Below are positions 42,401 through 50,744 of a DNA stretch of 64,000 nt, in pieces (positions within the stretch are counted from its first letter, which is position 1; every line of letters begins with the position of its first letter). Origin of the DNA: Deltaproteobacteria bacterium (GTDB lineage: Bacteria > Desulfobacterota > DSM-4660 > Desulfatiglandales > HGW-15). The translations under genes were made by a program, and so were the position numbers. The stretch is from contig JAFDEF010000007.1 in NCBI GenBank assembly GCA_019310485.1, positions 68,434-132,433 of the forward strand, in the 5' to 3' direction. Under the pieces are notes generated by a model. The model saw nothing but the letters and a program-made list of their open reading frames with translations. It searched no databases and was not told the DNA's origin.

Positions 42401-43927
42401 CTACCGGCTTGACCCGTTATTGTCTCTGAACGCGTCGCGGAGCAACCTCGATTGGCGGTTGTAAGCGTCACGGGGATTCTCGGGGCTTTTCATCATGGAA
42501 ATCTCCTGAGTTATCAGGCGGGCTATGTTGAGTATATGAGCTTCTTTTTTCTTCGATTCCCGTTTGTAAAGCGGATGATCCCTGTTTATGTATATGATGG
42601 TTCCTTCAGTCATACATTCAGGCCCCTGTTCTCCTAGGTGGTCCAGGCAGCACGTAACCCCTGCTTCACCGAACTTGAGCCTTCTTACCACTGCGTTTGG
42701 CGTGGCAATGCGAAGGGAAGGCTTTCTTTTCCTTTCCAGGGCCTCTTTTGCCGCTGCATTGGAATCTGATTCTTCTTCCGCACTTTGGGCTTCCATTTGC
42801 AACTCTTCTAAGTTTACTTCACCATTTTTTACTTGGTTTTCAGGCGCCTCAACGGCGGCTTCTCCAATACCTTCTTTTTGAGGCCCTGCAACCGGCACAA
42901 CACCGAAGGGCGAGAATTCTGGATTTAGCAAGAGGGCCCGGTGCACCCTCTCCAGCGCCTCTTTTAGGGCGCGGCTGGCCTTTCTGTTTTCGTGAACCGA
43001 GGCGAGCTGGTTATAGGCCTGCTTTACTTTGGCCATTGTTTGCTCCATGGCCTTTGCAAATGACTCATACTCAGGTGAATCCTCAATAAAGCCTGATCGG
43101 TCGCTGGTAAGAGGTAGGAAGTCAGCGTTTACTTCTCCCCTGATCCGTGTCGGCGCCTTTCCCCAGGAGGTCATATCAAACAATTCGCGGCGTACGGTTA
43201 CACCCTTTACTTTCACTTCAATGCCCATATCATCCTTTGAAGCGCGGTAAGCCGGGAGTATTACGATTTCGCCGTGGATTATGCCGTATTTGGTACCGTG
43301 GAGGACCGGAATGCGATTGCCGGAATAGGTCTTGGCGATCACCCTGTAACCATTAACAAATACGCTGAAATTCTTTGCTCGAATAGGGACACCCTCGGCT
43401 ATTTTTTCCATTACATGTTCGGGCTTGAAGGGTTTTTTCAGTTCTATTAGCCGGACAGTTGTTCCATCTCCCCTTTTTGGATCCGGCTTCAAGGTATTCA
43501 GGGGAATTTTCCATGAGTCACCTTCTGCCATCCATCGCTCTTTGTTAAAGACTACACGGGCGGCGAAATCCCCCTTTTGTGTTATAAGTTCAAAAGACGA
43601 TGCAGCAGCAAGGCTTGCAAATTTACCGATCCCAAACTGCCCTATCCTGTTTCTACCAAATTTGGGGGATATAGGGTTTTGGAGCTTCATATCCGAGCCG
43701 ACATTGAAATATTGCTTCAGGCCATCAAAATCCATGCCTTCCCCATCGTCAACTACAGTTATCTCATTAGGTGCAACTGTCACCTCTACCCTCGTGGCAT
43801 CAGCATCATAAGCGTTATTTACCAGCTCTCTCACAAGTTCGATGCTCTGTTCGTATAGCCGCTCTCCAATGGTGATTATATGGCCCTTATCAATTGTGAC
43901 GGGGAGATACTCAATTTCGTCCTTCAT
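42401..43927 (-). CDS. GHKL (HSP90-like) ATPase domain protein
   Basis: 508 residues from ATG 43927 (AAGG...AGGA upstream). The N-terminal 220 residues have the Bergerat ATP-binding fold of the HATPase_c_3 type: ELVRELVNNAYDADATRVEV, VVDDGEGMD and RIGQFGIGKFASLAAASSF. The rest includes a helical segment (SRALKEALERVHRALL) and an acidic linker, then a C-terminal unknown region. Proteins of this kind (MORC, MutL-like or HSP90-like) are often found alone or in defence islands. No partner gene is clear. It lies in the scarred region upstream of the att site. Confidence 0.75.
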   Translation of the reverse strand: MKDEIEYLPVTIDKGHIITIGERLYEQSIELVRELVNNAYDADATRVEVTVAPNEITVVDDGEGMDFDGLKQYFNVGSDMKLQNPISPKFGRNRIGQFGIGKFASLAAASSFELITQKGDFAARVVFNKERWMAEGDSWKIPLNTLKPDPKRGDGTTVRLIELKKPFKPEHVMEKIAEGVPIRAKNFSVFVNGYRVIAKTYSGNRIPVLHGTKYGIIHGEIVILPAYRASKDDMGIEVKVKGVTVRRELFDMTSWGKAPTRIRGEVNADFLPLTSDRSGFIEDSPEYESFAKAMEQTMAKVKQAYNQLASVHENRKASRALKEALERVHRALLLNPEFSPFGVVPVAGPQKEGIGEAAVEAPENQVKNGEVNLEELQMEAQSAEEESDSNAAAKEALERKRKPSLRIATPNAVVRRLKFGEAGVTCCLDHLGEQGPECMTEGTIIYINRDHPLYKRESKKKEAHILNIARLITQEISMMKSPENPRDAYNRQSRLLRDAFRDNNGSSR

Positions 43928-44108
43928 ATTCCTAACCTTGCGGATTGCAAAAATCGGTTGACGGCATTCAGGACCTACACTTCTATTCCTCTTTATCTTC
44001 CCAAATACCCGTTTTCTGCGATGCAATTACTCAATATTACTTCAAGACTCCCGGCAATAATAGCACTTGTTCGGGCGAGCGGATCATGCTCCACTGCCCA
44101 CCACTTGC

Positions 44109-44304
44109 CTAAATCGGTATGAATCCAATGGCCGGCACTTCCCAGGGTCTCAGTGGCATGCCCGCCAGGGCGGCTGCCTGACCTGAAGAAAGACGTCCGA
44201 ACTCAAGGACCTTGGATGGCCGGAGCCAGCCTTGCCTCCTCCTCCAAGGATTCAGGAGTAAGGTTTAGCGCTGCCCGTATAGATTCCGGATACTCGATTT
44301 GCAC
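44109..44304 (-). pseudogene. Frameshifted UPF0175-type antitoxin remnant
   Basis: From GTG 44304 the minus strand reads VQIEYPESIRAALNLTPESL then EEEARLAPAIQGP and stop. In the next frame it continues KVLEFGRLSSGQAAALAGMP. Together these make the first two thirds of a UPF0175 (PF03683-like) antitoxin with a frameshift near 44213; the normal C-terminal part is missing. No intact toxin gene is next to it. Recognition is by pattern memory and should be checked by search. Confidence 0.55.
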
Positions 44305-45254
44305 CCTCTTCCTAAACTTTGCCCCAACTTCGGGGATTCCCTTGATTTTTTGCCCTCTAGGAATGCCCCGTGCGAAATTCCACAGGGTTTACTTCCAATC
44401 CAACCAAATTCTGCCAGAGACCGTATGAAAAAGCAAATCATTTAATCTCCCCTCCCGCGCTCACCCATGTCAACCCATCCACATGGTTTCCCACGGCTAA
44501 GAGCGCCTCAAAGCAAAGCCTGGCGGTGACGCCGGGGGTGGTGCGGCTGTCCACGAAAGCGATAAAGTTGTTTCGGACATTCGGTGTTAACCATCAGCGT
44601 CCACTTAGCCGCGTTTAGTCTGCTTGGTCTATCTTGTCTGTTTAGCCTGTATCTCATGTCAGTTCAATGCTCACAGCTTTCTGCTTCGCCTTCATCCCTG
44701 ACCACTTCCTCCCTTCCCCCCTGCATCCCTATTCCCTTTCCTTTTAGGTGGTCTCCCCGGCGCTCTCCAGTCGGGATCAACCATCCTGAAAAACCATTTT
44801 CCCCCGATGTTGAAGCAGACCTTCTTCTTCTCCCTGACGCTGGTGTCGACCACGTCGCCTGCGTCCACGCCGGGAATCCTCCCTGCCCGCTTGTGCCTCG
44901 CATTGGCAGGCGGGCCTGCACGACGGTCAGACGGGGATTTGCGTTTCGATTTTCTGGCCCCATCAGAGTCCCTAACGGGGTAAACTTTTTTCGTGACCAT
45001 AAGACGACAGCTCCATCCTGCCGCCGCGTCTGCGTTGCAGGCAGGTGCTCCGAAAAAGATTCAGCGCAAGGATACGCTGCTTATGGCAGGAAAATCAAAG
45101 AAGGGAGGCAGGGATTGCCAGGATGGGGCACAGAAATACGCGGGTCTGGTTTGCATCTATTGAGGCATGAGACTGCCCTTTTGAGATTGACTGACTGAAC
45201 AGGGAAGTATAATATCTGGCTAGATCAAGACAAATCGATCCCGGGCAGCGAGTT
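44305..45254. other. Low-coding, probably decayed region
   Basis: About 950 bp without a secure gene. A minus-strand stretch (44438-44593) reads NNFIAFVDSRTTPGVTARLC without a start codon and looks like a gene fragment. A minus ORF at 44692-45000 (102 aa, basic, with KKVCFNIGGKWFFRMVD) has no good ribosome site; it may be a small gene or a remnant. A plus-strand ORF at 44584-45198 is judged a shadow. Confidence 0.4.
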
Positions 45255-45347
45255 GTGAATTCCCCCGAAGAGCAACAGGCCATACTGGATTCAACAGAAA
45301 GGGTTCTCCTGATCAACGCAAGGGCCGGGACCGGAAAAACCACCTAA
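45255..45347 (+). pseudogene. N-terminal remnant of a UvrD/Rep-type helicase
   Basis: GTG 45255 begins a 30-codon frame: SPEEQQAILDSTERVLLINA then RAGTGKTT and stop. This is the typical Q motif plus Walker A start of a superfamily 1 helicase. The homology ends right after Walker A, at the point where the truncated TPR gene on the other strand begins, so a deletion or rearrangement joined them. Confidence 0.6.
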
Positions 45348-45845
45348 TTTCTCGTAACAGTAGCTTAGGCCATTATGGAAAACGGCAATGTCAGGATACG
45401 CGGCAATTGCAGATGAGTAAAGTTTGATCGCATTTTCAAATTCTTGATTATCAATTAGAAAGTCACCAGCTTTATCTATAATTGTTACCAGATCCTCCGT
45501 GTTCTCTGGAAGCCTCGTAAGAGACAAGAAATGACCCATGGCCTCATCTTTTCTTCCATAAATATATTCATATGACCCAACGGTTAATATTGCAGGTGCG
45601 TAAGTAGGATCAATTGCAAGCGCTAGTAGCTCCCCCGGCCACCTGGAACTCTCGTCCTCGTGCCCAGGAACAAGCTCATTAAAAAGACTTGTTGCAATTG
45701 AGGAATGATATTGGAAATCTGCGGCAACTCTTCTGTCCTTTTCATTCTTGGCTGCATATTCTCGACGCAGTTGTGCGATCTCCTCCACCTCTTCTATCAG
45801 CCGAGAAAAAGGCATTTCTCTGAAATTAGGCCTCCGAACATTCAT
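45291..45845 (-). CDS. TPR-repeat protein, C-terminally truncated
   Basis: From ATG 45845 (TAGGAGG nine bases upstream). Residues about 60-165 carry TPR-like helices (AILTVGSYEYIYGRKDEAMG; AGDFLIDNQEFENAIKLYSS; AVFHNGLSYCYEKLGG). After LGG the frame runs into the antisense of the helicase remnant (FSGPGPCVDQENPFC), so the native end is lost. The role is unknown; probably protein-protein contact. It follows another TPR gene by about 60 bp. Confidence 0.6.
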   Translation of the reverse strand: MNVRRPNFREMPFSRLIEEVEEIAQLRREYAAKNEKDRRVAADFQYHSSIATSLFNELVPGHEDESSRWPGELLALAIDPTYAPAILTVGSYEYIYGRKDEAMGHFLSLTRLPENTEDLVTIIDKAGDFLIDNQEFENAIKLYSSAIAAYPDIAVFHNGLSYCYEKLGGFSGPGPCVDQENPFC

Positions 45846-45904
45846 CAGATTCAACCTCCTATTTAACCAGGACCACCCAGGGGTGCCACCTCCCCTTGCT
45901 CCCT

Positions 45905-46471
45905 CTAATCAATTTCTCCTTCGGCGATGGCCGCAATGACTTCGTCAAAGTTTTCCTTGACGAGTCTTATCCATTGCATCACGTCGTAGGGGACCTCCGC
46001 TTGAGCAGCAATATTCTGGATTACAAGGATCGTTTTACGCATGTGTTCAAGATTTTGGACACTCTCCCAGCTCGTAGCTTCATCAATATGGAATAGTAAC
46101 CTCTTCCATTCCGGGAATGGAATTGCATTGATTACTTCATCTCGAAGGTTCTGCCAAGCGCCCTGTAGGTCTGACAGGGCAGTTTTTCCATACATCTTGG
46201 GCTCGTTTTCCACTCCTTCTGCCAGTCGCACCACCCTGCGGCATACGTTTGGATCATCCGATCTTGCCTCCATCAGGATTTCAGCAAGGGAAAGCTTGAC
46301 CACCACATCATCAGGCTCCAGCCGACGGAGCTTATTTAGACATTCAATGGCATCCTCCCGTCTTTTCTGTCTCTGGTAAATTTCCACCAGGGCCAGGAGA
46401 ATTCCCCGAACATCAGATCCAACATGGGCCGAGACCTCACCTGCCTGTGCGTTGCCTGTCTGCCGTCCCAA
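45905..46471 (-). CDS. TPR-containing protein, N terminus probably rebuilt by a repeat
   Basis: 188 residues. DVRGILLALVEIYQRQKRRE and LRRLEPDDVVVKLSLAEILM form TPR helices; the C-terminal half is helical with no known motif. The first 18 residues (GRQTGNAQAGEVSAHVG) are encoded by a palindromic CCTGTC-rich sequence (46455-46484), suggesting that the original start is gone. It sits just beyond the tRNA-Arg fragment and its terminator, on what should be the chromosomal side. Confidence 0.55.
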   Translation of the reverse strand: MGRQTGNAQAGEVSAHVGSDVRGILLALVEIYQRQKRREDAIECLNKLRRLEPDDVVVKLSLAEILMEARSDDPNVCRRVVRLAEGVENEPKMYGKTALSDLQGAWQNLRDEVINAIPFPEWKRLLFHIDEATSWESVQNLEHMRKTILVIQNIAAQAEVPYDVMQWIRLVKENFDEVIAAIAEGEID

Positions 46472-46491
46472 CGGGACAGGCAGGCACCATG

Positions 46492-46519
46492 AAAAAAGGC
46501 GGTTTTCACGGTAAAACGC
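46492..46519 (-). terminator. Rho-independent terminator after the tRNA-Arg fragment
   Basis: On the minus strand GCGTTTT-ACCGTG-AAAACCGC (one-base bulge) is followed by CTTTTTT. It lies about 20 bp past the CCA end, as expected for the terminator of a native tRNA gene. Confidence 0.65.
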
Positions 46520-46537
46520 TCAAAGCCTTGCCATTAC

Positions 46538-46584
46538 TGGTGCGCCCAGCAGGATTCGAACCTGCGACCTACGGATTCGTAGTC
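46538..46584 (-). other. 3' fragment of tRNA-Arg(ACG): probable att site of an integrated island
   Basis: The minus strand reads from the anticodon arm (GACTACGAATCCGTAGGTC; loop CTACGAA, anticodon ACG), through the T arm (GCAGG-TTCGAAT-CCTGC), to the acceptor 3' strand TGGGCGC-A-CCA. The 5' half of a tRNA (D arm, acceptor 5' strand GCGCCC-) is absent; upstream sequence (AATTTATTATTTCAGGGGGG) is unrelated and the anticodon stem cannot form. A tRNA 3' end duplicated at the end of an element is the classical trace of site-specific integration. By orientation the element lies on the higher-coordinate side. Confidence 0.75.
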
Positions 46585-47063
46585 GCCCCCCTGAAATAAT
46601 AAATTCAATGATTTAGGGCGGTTAGCTTATCAAATTGTGCTAAATCGTGGCAAATTAGGGTGCGATTCTGCACCCTATATGCACCCTGTTGAGGGAGAAA
46701 AGTTGGCTTTGAGCCTCTCTAGACTGCCAGCGAGGAAAACTGTGAGCACACGGTGGGGAAAAAAGAGATATCTCGGTATCGAGCTACTTAAGGAAGCAGA
46801 GATTGAACAACAAGTTGCCATTTAACCATGGAAGGACACCGCACAAAGGTGCGAAAGATTCTTGACACTACCCTTAGGAGCGAGGGCAGAAGCGGAAGAG
46901 ACCCAGACGTTCTGCATCTTATTAATTGATGCTGGCCTTAGCAGCTTGCCAAGAATAATTCCGATTCTTTCTGCAACTCCGGCATATCCCAAGATTGCTA
47001 AGACCATTTGCCCAAACCCTGAAACGCGCTATCCCAGTTATGGCAGGTGTCCTTGCTTTGTCG
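46585..47063. other. Island end beside the att site, no gene recognised
   Basis: About 480 bp. I looked for an integrase C terminus in all frames and found none. It contains direct repeats of GGGTGC / GCACCC around 46660-46690. Small ORFs at 46637-46825 (plus) and 46822-47007 (minus) lack support. Confidence 0.5.
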
Positions 47064-48158
47064 CTATTTCATAGCATACAAATCTTCGATTCTGCTTATA
47101 GTTATCTTGTAAAGAGCATCCGTTAGCGCTCTGTGATCCCTCAATGGTGGTGCCTCGCCGATATGAGTGTAATGCTGGACAATCTGGTTCTTGAAATCAG
47201 GATAGCCATCAAGCTTTTCAACGATCTTTTTTATAGAGCGCCTAAGAAGTTTTTTTGCCCGCTCACTGAGCTTCCATATACGGTCTCCCTTTGAAGAATT
47301 GCATGACCTGCATATAGGAAGTAGGTTCCAGAACTGATCGTTTTTAACCATCTTCCACGGAACGACATGATCAACCGCATCAAAACGCCTCCCATGACAA
47401 TAAGCGCACCTTTTCACACCTAGCGTTTTGAAATGCTGCCTGAAGAACGCCAAATTTTTCTTTTTGGGTTCCGGGATCTGGAGGAGAGTTAGACCAGTGT
47501 GGTTGACCTTTTCCCTGTTTGAAGGAAACTTATCCGTAAACTCCGCCCATGCAGTGAGAATGGCCTTGTCAAACCAAAAGTACATCTCTTTGAGTTCGCG
47601 AATATACCGCTTGTGAAGGGACACAAAAGTGGGCTCATTTTTGTAGAATTCACTGTAAGTTCTTCCTCTAACAACATAAGGGGGTCCATTGGGGTATTCA
47701 TAAAAATCCAGCTTTGTGGGCCCCTGCTTTATGGTCACGTTATGGGTATGCTTGACCGGGCCGTTAAATATAGTGATCCTTGTTCTGTTTAGTGCGGTGG
47801 TAACTTTGGGAGACAGCTTTTCCTGTCGCTTCATAGTATCCCATAAGGTATGGATGTCCTTTTCTGAAAGAGAGCCGGATTTGACAGCCGGCATCCTCAA
47901 TTGATCAATAATAGTGTCGAGGTGCCGGTAGAATGAAAATGCCCGGGTTGTAGTCAGCTGTTTAATGTCGTATAGGTACATGAGCCAGTAATAGGTCAAG
48001 AATTTTTCGGCAAGATATATGAGTGGAATCTTTATTTGCTCTTCGCGCGGATTCTTTTCAACAACGAAGTCAAGGATTGCTCGCAGAAACGCGAATTTAT
48101 GGCTCCCAGTATGCTTCCCTTCAGTGAGGATCAATTGAACTTGCCTAGACAGGTTCAT
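47064..48158 (-). CDS. HNH endonuclease domain protein
   Basis: 364 residues. A long helical N-terminal part (1-240) precedes a C-terminal HNH/McrA-type nuclease: KRCAYCHGRRFDAVDHVVPW and WNLLPICRSCNSSKGDR (two CxxC zinc knuckles and the His-Asn catalytic pattern, about residues 248-300). It should nick or cut double-stranded DNA. It is 15 bp after the UDG-like gene and ends the minus-strand island operon. The N-terminal part may set specificity. No modification methylase is linked. Confidence 0.85.
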   Translation of the reverse strand: MNLSRQVQLILTEGKHTGSHKFAFLRAILDFVVEKNPREEQIKIPLIYLAEKFLTYYWLMYLYDIKQLTTTRAFSFYRHLDTIIDQLRMPAVKSGSLSEKDIHTLWDTMKRQEKLSPKVTTALNRTRITIFNGPVKHTHNVTIKQGPTKLDFYEYPNGPPYVVRGRTYSEFYKNEPTFVSLHKRYIRELKEMYFWFDKAILTAWAEFTDKFPSNREKVNHTGLTLLQIPEPKKKNLAFFRQHFKTLGVKRCAYCHGRRFDAVDHVVPWKMVKNDQFWNLLPICRSCNSSKGDRIWKLSERAKKLLRRSIKKIVEKLDGYPDFKNQIVQHYTHIGEAPPLRDHRALTDALYKITISRIEDLYAMK

Positions 48159-48173
48159 CTCAACCTCCCACGT

Positions 48174-49151
48174 TCACACGTTCAGGATTTTCCTCAAGGT
48201 TTTATAATCCCCTTCATATCTATTAAGGTGACTCCAGGCGGGCTGGTAAAGTGGCCAGAAAACAGTACGTCTGGAATTGAATTGTACGGCAATCCCTTTC
48301 TTGTATTTACGCCTTCGAACTATTGAAGGCATGTTTCTCAGCGGCGAAGGTCCTTTTCGCAGGCCCACAGTAAGTTTGTCTTCTTGATCCCCCTCAAGTA
48401 AAATGGAAGCCACGTTTCTACAACCAAGGTTTCCAAAAGAGACGATGATCTCTGGCTTCACGATTTCAATCATCCTGGCAATATGGTTTCTGCAGCACTC
48501 CAGGTAGCCGTAAAAATGGGACTGCGGGTCCTCGTTGCCACCAAAACACAACATTGAGTTGGTTATAAAGACGCCATTCTCTCCCAAGAAGTGATTCACA
48601 GATTCGTCGTCATAAGGACTTCCAAGCAAGTTCTGCCAGAATGTTTTCCATGTGGGACCCCAGATATTGTTTTTCTTTCGGTAGGAATCCAGCGGAAAAT
48701 GGTGGTCCTTGGAATTTCTGTAAAACGCGGGAAGCTGCTTGTAGTCAATACCAATGATCATCAGCTTGGTTTTTCTGGTTTTCCTGAAAAGCATGCAGCG
48801 GTCCAGCCAGGGATTAAGCCCTATTGCAAACTTGGCAGATGCAGTTCTTTTTATAATTGCCGAGGTAGTTAAGTTTTTCCGGAAAAGATTCCTGAGGAAA
48901 GTATCATCACGCTTGATTGCAATTGAATAGTTTTTAATCGCTTCGTTGGTAAGTAGCCTTGATAGATTCAGGGGCCGCACCAGGCGATTAGTCGGAAGGT
49001 CTGCTCTATCAGGAAATGATTTTGCACATTGTCTGCAATTGCGGATTTCCCTTAGGAGGGAAGTCAACTGCCCGTCACTATCAAGCTTAGAATAGCCTTT
49101 GATGATTTTCGAAAGTTCAACTGGAGTGTATATATCGTTGGAATTTTGCAT
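48174..49151 (-). CDS. Uracil-DNA-glycosylase-superfamily-like protein
   Basis: 325 residues. An N-terminal cysteine pair (IRNCRQCAKSF) recalls family 4 UDGs. The core follows the fold order LMIIGIDYKQLPAFYRNSKD (the GEAPG-like motif 1 region, but changed), GVFITNSMLCFGGNEDP (strand after the GL..YITN motif) and VKPEIIVSFGNLGC (I..L.P..IV..G). The usual HPS motif 2 seems replaced near WPLYQPAWSH. It may excise or only recognise a modified base. The long insert between the Cys pair and the core (about 50-125) is unusual. Confidence 0.65.
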   Translation of the reverse strand: MQNSNDIYTPVELSKIIKGYSKLDSDGQLTSLLREIRNCRQCAKSFPDRADLPTNRLVRPLNLSRLLTNEAIKNYSIAIKRDDTFLRNLFRKNLTTSAIIKRTASAKFAIGLNPWLDRCMLFRKTRKTKLMIIGIDYKQLPAFYRNSKDHHFPLDSYRKKNNIWGPTWKTFWQNLLGSPYDDESVNHFLGENGVFITNSMLCFGGNEDPQSHFYGYLECCRNHIARMIEIVKPEIIVSFGNLGCRNVASILLEGDQEDKLTVGLRKGPSPLRNMPSIVRRRKYKKGIAVQFNSRRTVFWPLYQPAWSHLNRYEGDYKTLRKILNV

Positions 49152-49464
49152 TGCTGGAATTTTGTATCTACGTTGAGAGAAATCCGCCCATGAGCTTTTT
49201 GATATTCACTAGATCCTCTCAGTTCCTCCTGCATGAAGGAAACGATGGCTCGGTAACCTTGTCAGCATGCATTCACCGCCGCTAATCTCAAACAAATTAT
49301 TCTATTAACTCTCCTTGAAAGGGGGGGTATGGATATAACCATCCTCGTAACGGAGTGGCCTTACATTCTCAAAAATTTGGTCCCCTCTAAATACCTGCTT
49401 GATGGGTCATCGCTGATTGCCACTTAGTCCGTCTAGAATCCCAGCTTAACTTGTTCGCCTCCCC
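49152..49464. other. Gap between the UDG-like and PD-(D/E)XK genes
   Basis: About 310 bp. A plus-strand 32-codon ORF at 49329-49427 has a G-rich site before its ATG but no recognisable motif and lies against the operon direction. Otherwise nothing is seen. Confidence 0.4.
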
Positions 49465-50724
49465 TCAAGATGGTTTTCGCAGAAAGTTGTACAGTGGCTT
49501 GAAAGCCTTTATAGTTGTCTTAGCAGTTTCTATAAATTCAGGTTTATCAATACCTTTTGTTTCGGCAAAAAAGAATCTTGATTTGAACATAACTTGGCCA
49601 TTGATCCGCTTCTTGTGTAGGATTGCTTCTCTAATCGCGCTCTGCCACACAGGAAACTCCTTCGCCTTTGAGTTCTTCTTTCGGAAAGGAGCACCGAGCG
49701 TATCTATGTCGAATTCCATATATCCGTCCCTAACGCCGATTTTCTGTGCGATGAAGTGGCGCTGATTGAACTCGACAAACAGATGTGGAATTTGATTTCT
49801 CAGGTCCTCGAGAATAAAGAAGAGGTCGTCCTGATCCCTCTCCTCGGAAAAGACCTCTTTCAATCGTTTCCATGCCTGTCTTGCAGAATTTGGAATAGTG
49901 ATAGAAATGTCGTGAGCCCTCTCATTGATGCCTAGTGTTATGTGAATATCCTCCGTAAATCCTTTTTCACTTCCAAAGCAGTCCCAAACTGCATCTTGGA
50001 AAAACGTTGTAATGGCAGGGCGCCTCTTGACCAAATCCTTGTAATGCTTCTTTACTGTCCCTTCAAGCTCTTCCATCATCGAGTTTAGAATAGTTTTGGC
50101 GTCCAGTACGTTGAAACCGTGTGGAAATTTGATCCCTCTAAAACCAAGCACTTCACTTCTCCTTTCAAGGTAGTGTAGCATTGAAGAAATAAGAAAAGCC
50201 GCCATTGGCCTTCCAGAAACCCTCTTGCCTGCGAGCCGAACGAGCCAGTTATGGACCTCAGCCCAGGAGCGCCATACAATATTCAGCTCCCTCCGTTCCT
50301 TGTGCTTTAGTTCTTCGATCTTACTCGGCTCTCTGAGGTCTGGAGTTATCACGAGCAGATACTGGCGCCGGTAATCGGCAATACGATTTGCATGCCCACG
50401 CAGTTGGTTTAGACGAAGAGCGTTCTTCTTGTCCTTGACTTCAATCGCAATCCCGAGGTTCGAGCTTTCGCTTAGTATCCAAGCATCGGGGATCGACTCG
50501 ATCTCTCTGGCATCGGTATCACCATGGGAAAATGGCACCTTTTGTGTGGAGATTTCGTAGCTCTCTCTTGGTGCCAATTCACTTACTCCAACTATCTCTT
50601 TTAGAAACCTTGAAAACAGCCATTGGGAGGGGCCTATTGTGTGGAGCAGAGCATGGGTAAGACGATTTTCTTCGTTTGAATACTGATCATAGAGAGGGTT
50701 CAGTCGGTCCCTATTTATTCTCAT
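49465..50724 (-). CDS. PD-(D/E)XK nuclease family protein
   Basis: 419 residues. The nuclease core is near the N terminus: IPDAWI (Asp80) and IAIEVKDKKNALRLNQLRGH (Glu95, Lys97), which is the PD-(D/E)XK metal site followed by a typical helix. The remaining 300 residues are a large unknown domain, perhaps for target recognition. It probably cuts DNA as part of a restriction-like system. It is 20 bp after the next gene upstream (50745-51422), so the two are co-transcribed. Confidence 0.75.
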   Translation of the reverse strand: MRINRDRLNPLYDQYSNEENRLTHALLHTIGPSQWLFSRFLKEIVGVSELAPRESYEISTQKVPFSHGDTDAREIESIPDAWILSESSNLGIAIEVKDKKNALRLNQLRGHANRIADYRRQYLLVITPDLREPSKIEELKHKERRELNIVWRSWAEVHNWLVRLAGKRVSGRPMAAFLISSMLHYLERRSEVLGFRGIKFPHGFNVLDAKTILNSMMEELEGTVKKHYKDLVKRRPAITTFFQDAVWDCFGSEKGFTEDIHITLGINERAHDISITIPNSARQAWKRLKEVFSEERDQDDLFFILEDLRNQIPHLFVEFNQRHFIAQKIGVRDGYMEFDIDTLGAPFRKKNSKAKEFPVWQSAIREAILHKKRINGQVMFKSRFFFAETKGIDKPEFIETAKTTIKAFKPLYNFLRKPS

Positions 50725-50744
50725 AGCCTCTCCACATAGTTCTT

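Noticed and set aside
44584-45198. 204-codon plus-strand ORF
   Set aside because: Low-complexity composition, no motif and no ribosome site; the opposite strand is equally open, so it looks like a shadow in decayed DNA.
46538-46584. A functional tRNA-Arg gene
   Set aside because: Only the 3' half is present; the anticodon stem, D arm and acceptor 5' strand cannot be formed from the flanking sequence.
46637-47007. Integrase or excisionase beside the att site
   Set aside because: None of the short frames shows tyrosine-recombinase or AlpA-like motifs; an integrase, if any, is outside the window.
49329-49427. 32-residue plus-strand ORF with a G-rich site before ATG
   Set aside because: No homology recalled, opposite to the operon and too short to credit.
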